A DNA stretch of 9,382 nucleotides. It comes from Clostridia bacterium. GTDB taxonomy: Bacteria > Bacillota > Clostridia > Christensenellales > Aristaeellaceae. Position 1 is the stretch's first letter. Every line of letters starts with the position of its first letter. The notes beneath the pieces are model-generated. The model was not told the DNA's origin. It made no database searches and saw nothing but the letters and a program-made list of their open reading frames with translations. Positions 1 through 7,045 of the stretch are shown here, in pieces. The stretch lies in NCBI GenBank assembly GCA_017469605.1, contig JAFUGB010000359.1, positions 1-9,382 of the forward strand, read 5' to 3'. Made by a program: the position numbers and the translations under genes.

Positions 1-1911
1 GACAGCGAGGGCGACGGCATTTGGCTGTCCGACACCTTTGCGAAGCGGAACGGCATTTCCCTGGGCGACGAGCTGACGCTGACCTACGGCCGCTTTCATT
101 TTACCGGCCAGGTGGCGGGCCTGATCAAGAGCGGCGAGCAGATGATCTGCGTGGCCGACGAAAACCAGGTCATGCCCGATTTCAACCAGTTTGGCTTTGC
201 CTATATCAGCCCCAAAAAGCTCAAAAGCGTGATCCTGCTGGACTATTATCCTCAGATCAACGTGCGCTCCGATCTGGACAAGACCGACTTTGAAGAGCGG
301 GTGAACAAGGCCCTGGGCCGCACCACGCTGATGACCACCAAAGAAGAGCATATACCCTATATGGAATCCCGGGGCGAAATGGAAGAGGGCAAAACCATGG
401 GCAGCATCCTGCCCGTGCTGTTCCTGGCCATCGGCGTGCTCACCATGGTCACCACCATGCAGCGCATCGCCGCCAATGAAAAGGTACAAATCGGCACGCT
501 GAAGGCCCTGGGCTTCCGGGATCGCCGCATCCTGCGCCATTACACCGGCTACGGTCTGTTCATCGGCCTGGTGGGCTCGCTGCTGGGCATCGCCCTGGGC
601 TATGGGATCTGCGCTATGATCATGAGCGAAAACGGCATGATGGGCACCTACTTTGATATGCCGGACTGGAAAAACGTAATGCCCGTCTTCTGCTGGCCCC
701 TGCTGGGCGTAATCATCCTGGTGCTCACCGGCATCAGCTACCTTTCGGTAAAGCGCCTGCTCCGGGGCACGGCGGCCGATGCCCTGCGCCCCTATACGCC
801 CAAGGCCATGAAAAAGAGCCGCCTGGAAAAGCTGCGGCTGTTTTCCCATCTGCCCTTCGGCGCCCGCTGGAACCTGCGGGACCTGGTGCGGCACAAGAGC
901 CGCAGCGCCATGACGCTGATCGGCGTCATTGGCTGCATGATCCTGCTGGTGGGCGGCCTGGGCATGCAGGATACCATGAACGGCTTCCTGGATACGCTGG
1001 ATAACAAGATCAGCAATTACGCCACCAAGATCAACCTGAGCGACAACGCCAAAAACGCCGCCGCCATCGCCCTGGCCGGGGAATTGGACGGCGATTGGGA
1101 AGCCGACGAGGGGATCAATTACCGCAGCAAAACCGTCACCCTGCAGGTATTTGACCCATCCCATGACAAAATCCGCTTTGTGGATCAGGGCAACGCGCTG
1201 GTGCGCCTGACCGACGGGGGCGCCTATCTTTGCCAGCGCCTGGCCGATACCGCCGCCATCGGTGATACCATTTCCTTCTCGCCCTACGGCAGCGAGGAAA
1301 CCTACCAGGTGCGGGTGGCGGGGTATATCCGCTCCAGCATGGTGGAATGCATTGCCATGACTGCGGCCTATGCCGACAGCCTGCACATCCCCTACACCAT
1401 CAACGCCATCTATACCGATATCCCCCAGGCCGATGTGCCCGCCTCTTCCCTGGTATCCAGCACCCAGGACCAGAAAACGCTCATGGACAGCTACGACAGC
1501 TTCATGGACGTCATGCAGGCCATGGTGCTGCTGCTGGTGATCGCCGCCGTGCTGCTGGGCATTGTGGTGCTCTATACCCTGGGCGTCATGAGCTATGTGG
1601 AGCGCAGCCGCGAGCTGGCCACGCTGAAGGTGCTGGGCTTCCGGGACCGCAAGATCGGCCACCTGCTCATCAGCCAGAACCTGTGGCTCACCGTGCTGGG
1701 TGTGATCGTGGGCTTGCCCGCGGGCATCGGCGTGGTGGCCGCGCTGCTCCGCGCCCTGGCAGGGGAATACGAGCTGTTCATGGTCATTGGACCGCTCACC
1801 ATGATCTTCAGCATTGCCCTCACCTTCGGCGTATCGCTGATCGTGGGCTGGATGGTCGCCCGCAAGAACCGCCGCATCGACATGGTGGAAGCGCTGAAAG
1901 CGGGAGAATAA
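1..1911 (+). CDS. ABC transporter permease with two FtsX domains (5' end missing)
   Basis: The frame is open from the first base, so the gene starts upstream of the window; 636 residues are visible. FtsX/MacB-type permeases sit in the cytoplasmic membrane and work with an ABC ATPase, usually in export or extraction of lipids or peptides. The visible part begins inside an extracytoplasmic domain. The first FtsX domain follows, with membrane segments near visible residues 134-154, 184-209 and 229-249. A fourth segment lies at about 300-322, then an extracytoplasmic loop of about 180 residues, then the second FtsX domain with segments near 505-530, 558-585 and 594-617. The two FtsX domains share the cytoplasmic motif after the first helix (GTLKALGFRDRRI and ATLKVLGFRDRKI), the internal duplication typical of this class. 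The C-terminus RIDMVEALKAGE is also typical of the family. The partner ATPase is not in view. The substrate cannot be told. Confidence 0.93.
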   Translation, partial: DSEGDGIWLSDTFAKRNGISLGDELTLTYGRFHFTGQVAGLIKSGEQMICVADENQVMPDFNQFGFAYISPKKLKSVILLDYYPQINVRSDLDKTDFEERVNKALGRTTLMTTKEEHIPYMESRGEMEEGKTMGSILPVLFLAIGVLTMVTTMQRIAANEKVQIGTLKALGFRDRRILRHYTGYGLFIGLVGSLLGIALGYGICAMIMSENGMMGTYFDMPDWKNVMPVFCWPLLGVIILVLTGISYLSVKRLLRGTAADALRPYTPKAMKKSRLEKLRLFSHLPFGARWNLRDLVRHKSRSAMTLIGVIGCMILLVGGLGMQDTMNGFLDTLDNKISNYATKINLSDNAKNAAAIALAGELDGDWEADEGINYRSKTVTLQVFDPSHDKIRFVDQGNALVRLTDGGAYLCQRLADTAAIGDTISFSPYGSEETYQVRVAGYIRSSMVECIAMTAAYADSLHIPYTINAIYTDIPQADVPASSLVSSTQDQKTLMDSYDSFMDVMQAMVLLLVIAAVLLGIVVLYTLGVMSYVERSRELATLKVLGFRDRKIGHLLISQNLWLTVLGVIVGLPAGIGVVAALLRALAGEYELFMVIGPLTMIFSIALTFGVSLIVGWMVARKNRRIDMVEALKAGE

Positions 1912-1919
1912 CCCGGGCT

Positions 1920-1974
1920 AACAAACGGGAGCGTTCCCTCCTGCACCGCAGGAAAGAACGCTCCCGTTTGTTTT
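1920..1974 (+). terminator. Intrinsic terminator of the ABC permease gene, possibly bidirectional
   Basis: A perfect 16-bp inverted repeat (AACAAACGGGAGCGTT at 1920-1935, complement at 1957-1972) begins 9 bases after the permease stop codon. A nested TCCTGC/GCAGGA stem lies inside the loop. The right arm runs into TTTGTTTT on the + strand. On the - strand the same hairpin ends in CGTTTGTT, a weaker T-tract, so it may also end transcripts coming from the convergent SH3b gene. Confidence 0.9.
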
Positions 1975-2138
1975 GGGTGGCGGCGCGTACGCCGCAAGGA
2001 GGAAGCTTCCGGAGGTCCGCCTGCCAGCCGGAAGGGATTTTTCATTCCGCGCAGATCGGGATGCGTCACCGATGGCGAAACCGGCTTGTCGGCCGTCTGA
2101 CCCGTCAAGGACCGGGCGGGTTTTTGTGTTTGTCGCGT
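1973..2138. other. Hairpin-rich gap between convergent genes
   Basis: No protein gene is supported here. Several inverted repeats are visible: GCGGCG/CGCCGC around 1980-1995; CTTCCGG/CCGGAAG at 2006-2034 followed by GGATTTTT; a nested stem at 2065-2101 (GTCA/TGAC, then GATGG/CCGTC, then CCG/CGG); and a weaker ACCCG/CGGGT stem at 2100-2121 followed by TTTTT. Both T-tracts lie on the + strand, away from the SH3b gene that ends at 2139. The gap could hold back-up terminators, a structured 3' UTR or a small RNA. I could not match it to a riboswitch class. Confidence 0.5.
2006..2042 (+). terminator. Possible second + strand terminator
   Basis: A 7-bp stem (CTTCCGG at 2006-2012, CCGGAAG at 2028-2034) with a 15-base loop is followed by GGA and five Ts (2038-2042). 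It would act as a back-up to the stronger terminator at 1920-1974. The stem is short and the T-tract starts three bases late, so support is moderate. Confidence 0.4.
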
Positions 2139-3698
2139 TTACTGGAAGGTATACCCCAGGCCGGTCAGCTGGGTCACCGCGTTATTATAGGCATAGTCAA
2201 TGGCGTTCTGGTGATCGGCGTCCACCTTTTTGGAACCGTGGGTGGTGCTGTTGGTAAAGTGAATGCAAAACTGGCCGGTATAGTTATTATCCTTAATGGT
2301 ATTGCCCTCCGTCACATTATGGGGCACGCCATACATGGAGGCGGCATAGCTGTGGCCGCTGATGGTGACCAGGATGGAACGGCGCTGGTAGTTTTTGTTC
2401 TCGGTGATATCGGAAGCCGACGTAACGCCGTAAATGCGGCAGATGGCAGCGGTATCGCCGGCGGTCAAGGGCTCCACGTCGGCGTGCGAGCCGCCGGACC
2501 AGCGCTTTACCTGAAAGCTGATGCCGGTTTTTACATCGGTTACGGTGGCAACGCAGCCCTTATAGAAAATGCTTTGAATGCTGCTGGTATTCCAATCAGC
2601 AATTTCGGGGGCGTACAGCGTGGCGCCCGAAGCGCCCGCGCTGCTGCCGCTGGGCGTCTGATCGTACGCGGCGGCTTCGCTGGCGCTCAAAATGCGCAGC
2701 AGATCGCCGCGGATCCAGCCGTCAATATCCTTTACATGGACGTTGTACCAGGTATAGCCGTCCGCCGTGCTGGTGGGGCCCAGCAGCGTGCATACCTGAT
2801 TGGCGCGGTTCAGCAGCTTGATCTGCGTTCCCTTGGCATTGCCGGCGGCGCGCACAATGACCTTTTCCTTGTTGGTCAGGGCCACGCCGCTCTGGGCGGC
2901 GGCCGTAACAGCAGCGGCCGAATCGCCTGACGAGACGGCCGCGGCAGCCGTGGCTGTGCTGGCATCGGCCGCGGGGGAAGCCGTGGCCGCGGGGGCCGAT
3001 GCGCCCACCTTCTTCACATAATCGCCCATCACGTAGCCGGTATCGATGCCGTTGCTCACCTGATACCAGGTGTGCCCTTCGGCGGAGGTGGTGCCGTAAT
3101 AGGCTATGATCTGATCCTTTTCAAACCGGCCCAATACCTTGGCCTCAGCGCTGGGGCGCTTGCGCAGGTTGACGCCCCGGGCGGTAAACTGAATGCTGCC
3201 CACAGCGCCGCCGGACGGCTGAACCGCCTGGGCCTGAACAGCGGCCGCGGCCTGGATGGCGGCGGCTGTATCGGTCTGCGGCGCTGCCGTAACAGCAGGC
3301 GCGTAATAAACGGTGTTGGCCGTATCTGCCTGCGGTAATGCGGTGGCGGCGGGGGCCGCCGTGGCCTGGGCGGCGCTCATGGCCTGGGCGGCCGAAATCG
3401 GGTTCACATAACGCTGGTCGATATATCCCCAGTATTCACGCTCGGGATGGCTGGGATGGTGGCAGGTCACATAATAATACGCGGTGCCATTATAGCTGTG
3501 TGTGTTCAGGATCTGTACAATGTCGCCGGTGTTCAGCTTGATCCAGGCGTCGGTGCTTTCCATCTGCTTGCGCAGGCGCACCTGGTTGTAATTGACCTGG
3601 CCGTACTGCGCTTCAGCCCCGGCGGACAGGGCCGGCAGCAGGCACAGCGCCAGAATACACAGAAAAACAAAAAACGAATATCGTTTGCATTCTTTCAT
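2139..3698 (-). CDS. Secreted SH3b-repeat protein with an unassigned His/Asp-rich C-terminal domain
   Basis: A 519-residue exported protein. The N-terminus has a signal peptide: Lys/Arg at 2-6, a hydrophobic core at about 9-25 and a likely Ala-type cleavage site near 26-30. Three bacterial SH3-like domains follow at about 33-99, 166-231 and 268-337; the second carries GVNLRKRPS, the usual SH3b start. They are separated by Ala/Thr/Pro-rich linkers. SH3b domains commonly bind peptidoglycan peptides, so a cell-wall location is likely. The last 150 residues (370-519) form a separate domain with SGGSHADVEP, FCIHF and TTHGSKKVDADHQ, rich in His and Asp; from memory it recurs in Clostridia, but I cannot name it. 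It could be a metal site or a hydrolase-like fold. The start is set by an AGGAGG site four bases before ATG. The gene is monocistronic with its own promoter. It is not a standard NlpC/P60 or YkuD enzyme, since neither catalytic motif set is present. Confidence 0.88.
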   Translation of the reverse strand: MKECKRYSFFVFLCILALCLLPALSAGAEAQYGQVNYNQVRLRKQMESTDAWIKLNTGDIVQILNTHSYNGTAYYYVTCHHPSHPEREYWGYIDQRYVNPISAAQAMSAAQATAAPAATALPQADTANTVYYAPAVTAAPQTDTAAAIQAAAAVQAQAVQPSGGAVGSIQFTARGVNLRKRPSAEAKVLGRFEKDQIIAYYGTTSAEGHTWYQVSNGIDTGYVMGDYVKKVGASAPAATASPAADASTATAAAAVSSGDSAAAVTAAAQSGVALTNKEKVIVRAAGNAKGTQIKLLNRANQVCTLLGPTSTADGYTWYNVHVKDIDGWIRGDLLRILSASEAAAYDQTPSGSSAGASGATLYAPEIADWNTSSIQSIFYKGCVATVTDVKTGISFQVKRWSGGSHADVEPLTAGDTAAICRIYGVTSASDITENKNYQRRSILVTISGHSYAASMYGVPHNVTEGNTIKDNNYTGQFCIHFTNSTTHGSKKVDADHQNAIDYAYNNAVTQLTGLGYTFQ

Positions 3699-3701
3699 AA
3701 T

Positions 3702-3712
3702 GCCTCCTTCTC
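3702..3712 (-). promoter_or_regulatory. Ribosome binding site of the SH3b protein gene
   Basis: On the coding strand the sequence reads GAGAAGGAGGC, and the AGGAGG core ends four bases before the ATG at 3698. This strong site fixes the start codon and includes the whole signal peptide. Confidence 0.8.
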
Positions 3713-3743
3713 GTGTACAGCATCAATTCATGGGTACAGGCTT

Positions 3744-3772
3744 ATTTTATTACACAATTATTACAAAATCAA
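3744..3772 (-). promoter_or_regulatory. SigA-type promoter of the SH3b protein gene
   Basis: On the - strand, TTGATT (3772-3767) and TAAAAT (3749-3744) are separated by exactly 17 bases. This gives a predicted start near 3737 and a 5' UTR of about 39 bases. The region is strikingly AT-rich against its GC-rich surroundings, as expected of a promoter. Confidence 0.7.
3749..3765 (-). promoter_or_regulatory. WalR/YycF-like direct-repeat box inside the promoter spacer
   Basis: The coding strand reads TGTAAT, five bases (AATTG), then TGTAAT: an exact 6-bp direct repeat with 11-bp period. It fits the published WalR (YycF) consensus TGTWAH-N5-TGTWAH. It fills the space between -35 and -10 and touches the first base of the -10 element. 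A regulator bound there would more likely repress than activate. The downstream SH3b wall-type protein is a plausible regulon member. Binding itself is inferred. Confidence 0.5.
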
Positions 3773-3797
3773 GGAAATGGGCCCAATAGCCCGAAAA

Positions 3798-3824
3798 GTT
3801 TACAATTTCCACAATTTGTTTACA
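3798..3824 (-). repeat. Two GTTTACA direct repeats 20 bp apart upstream of the SH3b promoter
   Basis: GTTTACA occurs at 3798-3804 and 3818-3824 on the + strand (TGTAAAC on the coding strand), 20 bp start to start and about 26 bp upstream of the -35. A degenerate half-site (TGTGGA) sits five bases after the distal copy. They resemble the TGTAAT repeats in the promoter spacer and may be extra contacts for the same regulator. Confidence 0.4.
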
Positions 3825-3834
3825 GACACGCGCG

Positions 3835-4917
3835 TCACAAAAGCTTCCTAAAAACCGGCAGCTTTTTGAGCACCCAGACAATGGTGCCGCCCACGCACAT
3901 GCTCACCGCGCACCAGCCCAGGGACAGGCCCAGCGGTGAAAGCGCGCCCGACACCAGCCGGGAATAGGTGCCCCAGCCTATCAGCTTCAAATAGGGATCC
4001 AGCAGGTAAACGCCAAAGGACAGCGAACCCATCAGGCAGATGGCCCGGGCTGTCCTGCCCCGGCAAAGGCCGGGAAAGGTGACCAGCGTCAGCCGCTTGA
4101 TCAGCAGGAAAGCGGCGATGGCCGCAGCATAATCAAACAGCTGCACATAGGTTTGGGCAAAGATCCCGTCGCGGCCGGCCTGTACATAGGTGCACAGGCA
4201 GGCGACGGCCAAGCCCGCGGCGCCTGCCAGCGCAATGCGGGCCAGCTTGCGGCGGCTGATTTTTTCAATATCCAGGCGGTCCAGGTAGCAGCCCGCCAGC
4301 GGATAGAAAAAGGCATGGGTCACCGCCAGCGGCACCGAAAAATAGCCGGTGATCCGAAAAGCGGGCAGCCCCCGGCCGGTGAGCAGCAGGCTGAGCATGG
4401 GCACGCACGCGCTCAGCAGCGTGCGCAGCGCCACCAGCGCGATAAAATCCTGCCGGGTAAAATCCCGGGCGACCCGCTGCAGGTAGGGCAGCATGAGCAG
4501 GTACCCCAGGAAAGCGTACAGGTACCAGTAGGATTCCGCGCCCTCCACCTGCACGCTGAAGAAGGCATACAGGAAGCGCCGGAGCGAATGATCGTACGCC
4601 ACACCCTTGATCAGCGTATAATACAGCGTGTGTCCAATGAACAGCCCCAGCGAAAACAGCAGCAGCACGGCGGCGATACGGCCCACGCGCCTTTTCAATA
4701 CCGTCAAAAAATCCTCCTGCCGGTTCAGCAGCACAGCCCCCGATACCATCAGGAACAGGGGCACATTGACGCGTACCAGCATGGACATATACATCAAAAA
4801 CGCCTGGGGCACGCCGGACGCGGTGATAAACAGGCTGTAGCCCGGCATGTGGTTAAAAATCACCAGGAAAACGGCAAGCACACGCATCCATTCCAGGTAG
4901 ACTTTTTTCTTTTTCAT
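3835..4917 (-). CDS. Acyltransferase 3 family membrane protein
   Basis: A 360-residue, multi-helix (about ten segments) integral membrane protein of the acyltransferase-3 type (OafA/WecH-like). These proteins move acyl groups, often acetyl, onto sugars, peptidoglycan, lipids or other exported molecules. The N-terminus has the family signature: R12 and H23 in the first membrane helix (EWMRVLAVFLVIFNH), and VPLFLMVSGAVLL at 52-64, the usual second conserved block. The ATG at 4917 overlaps the stop of the upstream peptidase gene (ATGA) and has GGAG seven bases upstream. A longer TTG-started version is less likely. It is the last gene of the four-gene operon; no convincing terminator follows, only a weak GGGC/GCCC hairpin at 3779-3792. 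The acceptor is unknown. Being in one operon with a peptidase suggests modification of an amino-acid- or peptide-bearing compound, but that is inference. Confidence 0.85.
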   Translation of the reverse strand: MKKKKVYLEWMRVLAVFLVIFNHMPGYSLFITASGVPQAFLMYMSMLVRVNVPLFLMVSGAVLLNRQEDFLTVLKRRVGRIAAVLLLFSLGLFIGHTLYYTLIKGVAYDHSLRRFLYAFFSVQVEGAESYWYLYAFLGYLLMLPYLQRVARDFTRQDFIALVALRTLLSACVPMLSLLLTGRGLPAFRITGYFSVPLAVTHAFFYPLAGCYLDRLDIEKISRRKLARIALAGAAGLAVACLCTYVQAGRDGIFAQTYVQLFDYAAAIAAFLLIKRLTLVTFPGLCRGRTARAICLMGSLSFGVYLLDPYLKLIGWGTYSRLVSGALSPLGLSLGWCAVSMCVGGTIVWVLKKLPVFRKLL

Positions 4918-6350
4918 TTCATTTCTCCGATCAGCCGCCGGTAAAAGGCCACCGCGCCGGGCAGACAATCGTATTCAATGTTCTCGTTCAGCCCGTGCAT
5001 GCCGCGCATCTGCTCCGGCTTATATACCACGGGAGCAAAGCGCACCACGTTTTCGCAGATCTCCTGATAGAAGCGGGCGTCGGTGGCGCCAGTCATCACA
5101 TACGGGCAGGCTGGACATCCGGGGAATACTTCGCCCACAAGCCGCTGTACCAGCTGGAAAGCCTCGCCGTGGATATCGGTGGACCGGGTGAAATCGGCGG
5201 CATGGCTGACCGACATTTCCAGGCCGAACATCTGGGAGGTTTTTTTCAGGATGTCCAGGCTTTCGGCCATGCCCTGGTGGGGAATAAAGCGCACGTTGGC
5301 GCTGATGGATGCCTCCTGGGGCATCACGTTGCAGGCGTCAGAGCCCTTTGCCTGGGTAAAGGCGATGGTGGTGCGGATCATGGCCCCGGCCTGGGCGGAA
5401 ATCCGCGGCAGCACCCGGAGCAGCAGGGGCTTGAACAGCCACAGGTTCACAAACACGTACTTCAGCGGAAAGGAGGCATAGGGCGCCAGCTGCCGGAACA
5501 TGGCGGCCACCTCGGGGGGCATGCGGCGGCGGAAGATATCATGATGCTCCGCATGGTGCACAAAATCCGCAAGCCTTGCCAGCGGCGAATTCCTTTTGGG
5601 CGTGGAGGCGTGGCCGCCGTTGGATTTCGCGGTGAAGGTCACATCTGCCTTGCCCTTTTCAAACACCCCCAGCATGGCAAAATTGCCATGGATGCCGCCG
5701 ATGGGCTCATTGATAATGCCGCCGCCCTCGTCCACCACCAGCCAGGGACGCACGCCCCGGCGCTTCAGCTCATCCACCAGCTTTTTGCAGCCTGGGCCGG
5801 CCCATTCCTCGGTGCAGGAGGAGGACAGGTACACATCCTGGGGCGGCGTAAAGCCCTGCGCCAGCAGCCGCTCAACGGCCTCAAAGAAGGCCATGACCGA
5901 GCATTTGGTGTCCGATGTTCCCCGGCCCCATACCTTGCCCTCCGCAATATCGCCGGAAAAAGGCCCGTGCAGCCATTCGCCCTCAGCGGGCACCACATCC
6001 TGGTGGCTCATAAGCACCAGCGGGCGGTCATGGCTTTTGCCCTGCCAGTAAAACAGCAGATTGCCGTCAATTTCGGTTTTCTCCAGCCTTTCGTGCACCA
6101 GCGGGAAAAGCCGCTCCAGCACCCTGTGAAAGCCCAGGAACTTTTCCCGCTGGTCGGTTTCGGGGACCGATACCGTTTCATAGCGCACCATTTCGGCCAG
6201 CTTTTGGGCCAGGGACTCAGCTTCCTTTTCATCGGGAGCGGGCACATAGGTGGAGCGCTTGGAGGGCGTCAGCAGCGCATGGACCAGGGCGATCAGGAGC
6301 AGCGCCGCAAGCAGTCCCAGCAGGCTGAGCAGGATCCGTAATACAATCAT
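4914..6350 (-). CDS. M20 family metallopeptidase with N-terminal membrane segment (PM20D1/CPS1-like)
   Basis: A 478-residue zinc hydrolase of the M20 family, which cleaves dipeptides, N-acyl amino acids or related amides. All expected metal and catalytic positions are visible: H116 and D118 in SHQDVVP, D147 in GRGTSDTK, E181-E182 in CTEEWAGPG, D208 in DEGGG and H452 in GMHGLNE. The lid (dimerisation-type) domain carries GGHASTP (H247), and TGATDARFY is at 420-428. Length and motif spacing resemble the PM20D1/carboxypeptidase S branch better than ArgE or DapE. Residues 3-27 form one hydrophobic helix followed by Lys-Arg, a membrane anchor or uncleaved signal; which side of the membrane the enzyme faces is unclear. 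The start ATG overlaps the upstream stop (ATGA) and has GGAGG seven bases before it. It follows two membrane proteins, suggesting it processes what they carry. Confidence 0.92.
   Translation of the reverse strand: MIVLRILLSLLGLLAALLLIALVHALLTPSKRSTYVPAPDEKEAESLAQKLAEMVRYETVSVPETDQREKFLGFHRVLERLFPLVHERLEKTEIDGNLLFYWQGKSHDRPLVLMSHQDVVPAEGEWLHGPFSGDIAEGKVWGRGTSDTKCSVMAFFEAVERLLAQGFTPPQDVYLSSSCTEEWAGPGCKKLVDELKRRGVRPWLVVDEGGGIINEPIGGIHGNFAMLGVFEKGKADVTFTAKSNGGHASTPKRNSPLARLADFVHHAEHHDIFRRRMPPEVAAMFRQLAPYASFPLKYVFVNLWLFKPLLLRVLPRISAQAGAMIRTTIAFTQAKGSDACNVMPQEASISANVRFIPHQGMAESLDILKKTSQMFGLEMSVSHAADFTRSTDIHGEAFQLVQRLVGEVFPGCPACPYVMTGATDARFYQEICENVVRFAPVVYKPEQMRGMHGLNENIEYDCLPGAVAFYRRLIGEMK
4925..4928 (-). 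promoter_or_regulatory. Ribosome binding site deciding the acyltransferase start
   Basis: GGAG on the coding strand lies seven bases before the ATG at 4917, inside the last codons of the peptidase gene. It favours this start over the in-frame TTG at 4968, whose extra 17 residues are Arg-rich and unlike the family. Confidence 0.65.
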
Positions 6351-7030
6351 GCCTTTGCCTCCCTGCGGAATTTGAGATAGCTCAGCCCAATGGCCAGCGC
6401 CCCCGAGGGGATGATCATAAAGGAGGTGGAGCCCGTGAGCGAGGGAGCCAGCGTGAACAGCACGGCCATGATGATCAGCGGCACCAGCGCCAGCTTCACA
6501 TCCTTGCGGTAGTATTTATAAGCCATGGCGCCAAAAAGCGCGGGCACCACATTGGCAAAAGCCGGCTGCAGCGCTGGACTGCCCAGTACAGGCCGCAGGG
6601 GCGTGAGCAGCAGCACGCCCAGCGCCAGCACCAGAATGGTGACCAATGAAGAGGCGGCGATGGACAGGGTGGAAATGATCTCGTTTTCCGCCGTGCCCGA
6701 TTTGGCGCCCACCATGTCCCGGGCGTTCATGGCGCAGGGGATTTTCATATTGATCAGGTTGCCGGTGATGAAGGCCAGGTAGCTGCCGCCGGCCCCCAGC
6801 ATGGGCGTGTATACCAGGAATTCCACCACGCTGGATACCGTCCATACCAGGCCCACGGCCAGGAAGCCCCGGGCGGCGGCGGCCAGGTTGGGCATGGCGC
6901 CCAGGTAACCGCCCATTACAAAGGGCGCGCCCAGCAGCAGCGCCAGGGTGATCATGGAAACCGCGCGGCCCAGCCTGTGCGTGGCGCGCAGATAATCCTC
7001 ATAGGGCGTTTGGGCTTTGTTCTGCTTCAT
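6347..7030 (-). CDS. Six-helix membrane protein, probable partner of the DUF5058 protein
   Basis: A 227-residue integral membrane protein with about six hydrophobic segments near 23-46, 53-76, 118-144, 155-171, 177-195 and 200-218. The loop between helices 2 and 3 has a distinctive block: TPMLGAGGSYLAFITGN (75-91), then NMKIPCAMNA (94-103) and ENEIISTLSIAASS (115-128). I recall this block from a family that often sits beside DUF5058 genes in Firmicutes and is sometimes labelled a small-conductance mechanosensitive channel; I do not see MscS-like sequence, so I doubt that label. The Gly-rich stretch and the conserved Asn, Lys and Cys inside a membrane region could be a substrate path. The ATG at 7030 is chosen because AGGAG lies eight bases upstream. 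It starts 14 bases after the DUF5058 stop and ends overlapping the peptidase start, so the three are co-translated. Confidence 0.82.
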   Translation of the reverse strand: MKQNKAQTPYEDYLRATHRLGRAVSMITLALLLGAPFVMGGYLGAMPNLAAAARGFLAVGLVWTVSSVVEFLVYTPMLGAGGSYLAFITGNLINMKIPCAMNARDMVGAKSGTAENEIISTLSIAASSLVTILVLALGVLLLTPLRPVLGSPALQPAFANVVPALFGAMAYKYYRKDVKLALVPLIIMAVLFTLAPSLTGSTSFMIIPSGALAIGLSYLKFRREAKA

Positions 7031-7038
7031 ATTGCACA

Positions 7039-7045
7039 CTCCTTT
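7039..7045 (-). promoter_or_regulatory. Ribosome binding site deciding the partner-protein start
   Basis: AAAGGAG on the coding strand, with eight bases to the ATG at 7030. A GTG at 7048 overlaps the preceding stop but would place this Shine-Dalgarno sequence inside the gene and has no site of its own, so the ATG is preferred. Confidence 0.75.

Noticed and set aside
2045..2125. Riboswitch (c-di-GMP, SAM, TPP or fluoride type) in the gap after the permease
   Set aside because: Some words look similar by eye (for example ACCGATGG and CGAAACC), but the conserved cores and their order do not match any class I know, and no + strand gene follows that it could control.
1347..2930. Long + strand open frame spanning the permease end, terminator, gap and part of the SH3b gene
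   Set aside because: It runs through a strong terminator and two well-supported genes in other frames; the translation is low-complexity Arg/Gly/Ala-rich.
3779..3792. GGGC/GCCC hairpin as terminator of the acyltransferase operon
   Set aside because: Only a 4-bp stem with a broken T-tract; too weak to call, so read-through towards the SH3b gene remains possible.
4918..4968. TTG-started extension of the acyltransferase
   Set aside because: The extra 17 residues are Arg-rich and polar, overlap the peptidase more deeply, and the ATG at 4917 has GGAG at ideal spacing and the family-typical start.
4995..6341. Long open frame on the + strand opposite the M20 peptidase gene
   Set aside because: It lies fully antisense to a gene with complete family motifs. 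Its translation is rich in His, Gly and Gln with no domain or hydrophobic pattern, as expected from GC-rich antisense shadow frames.
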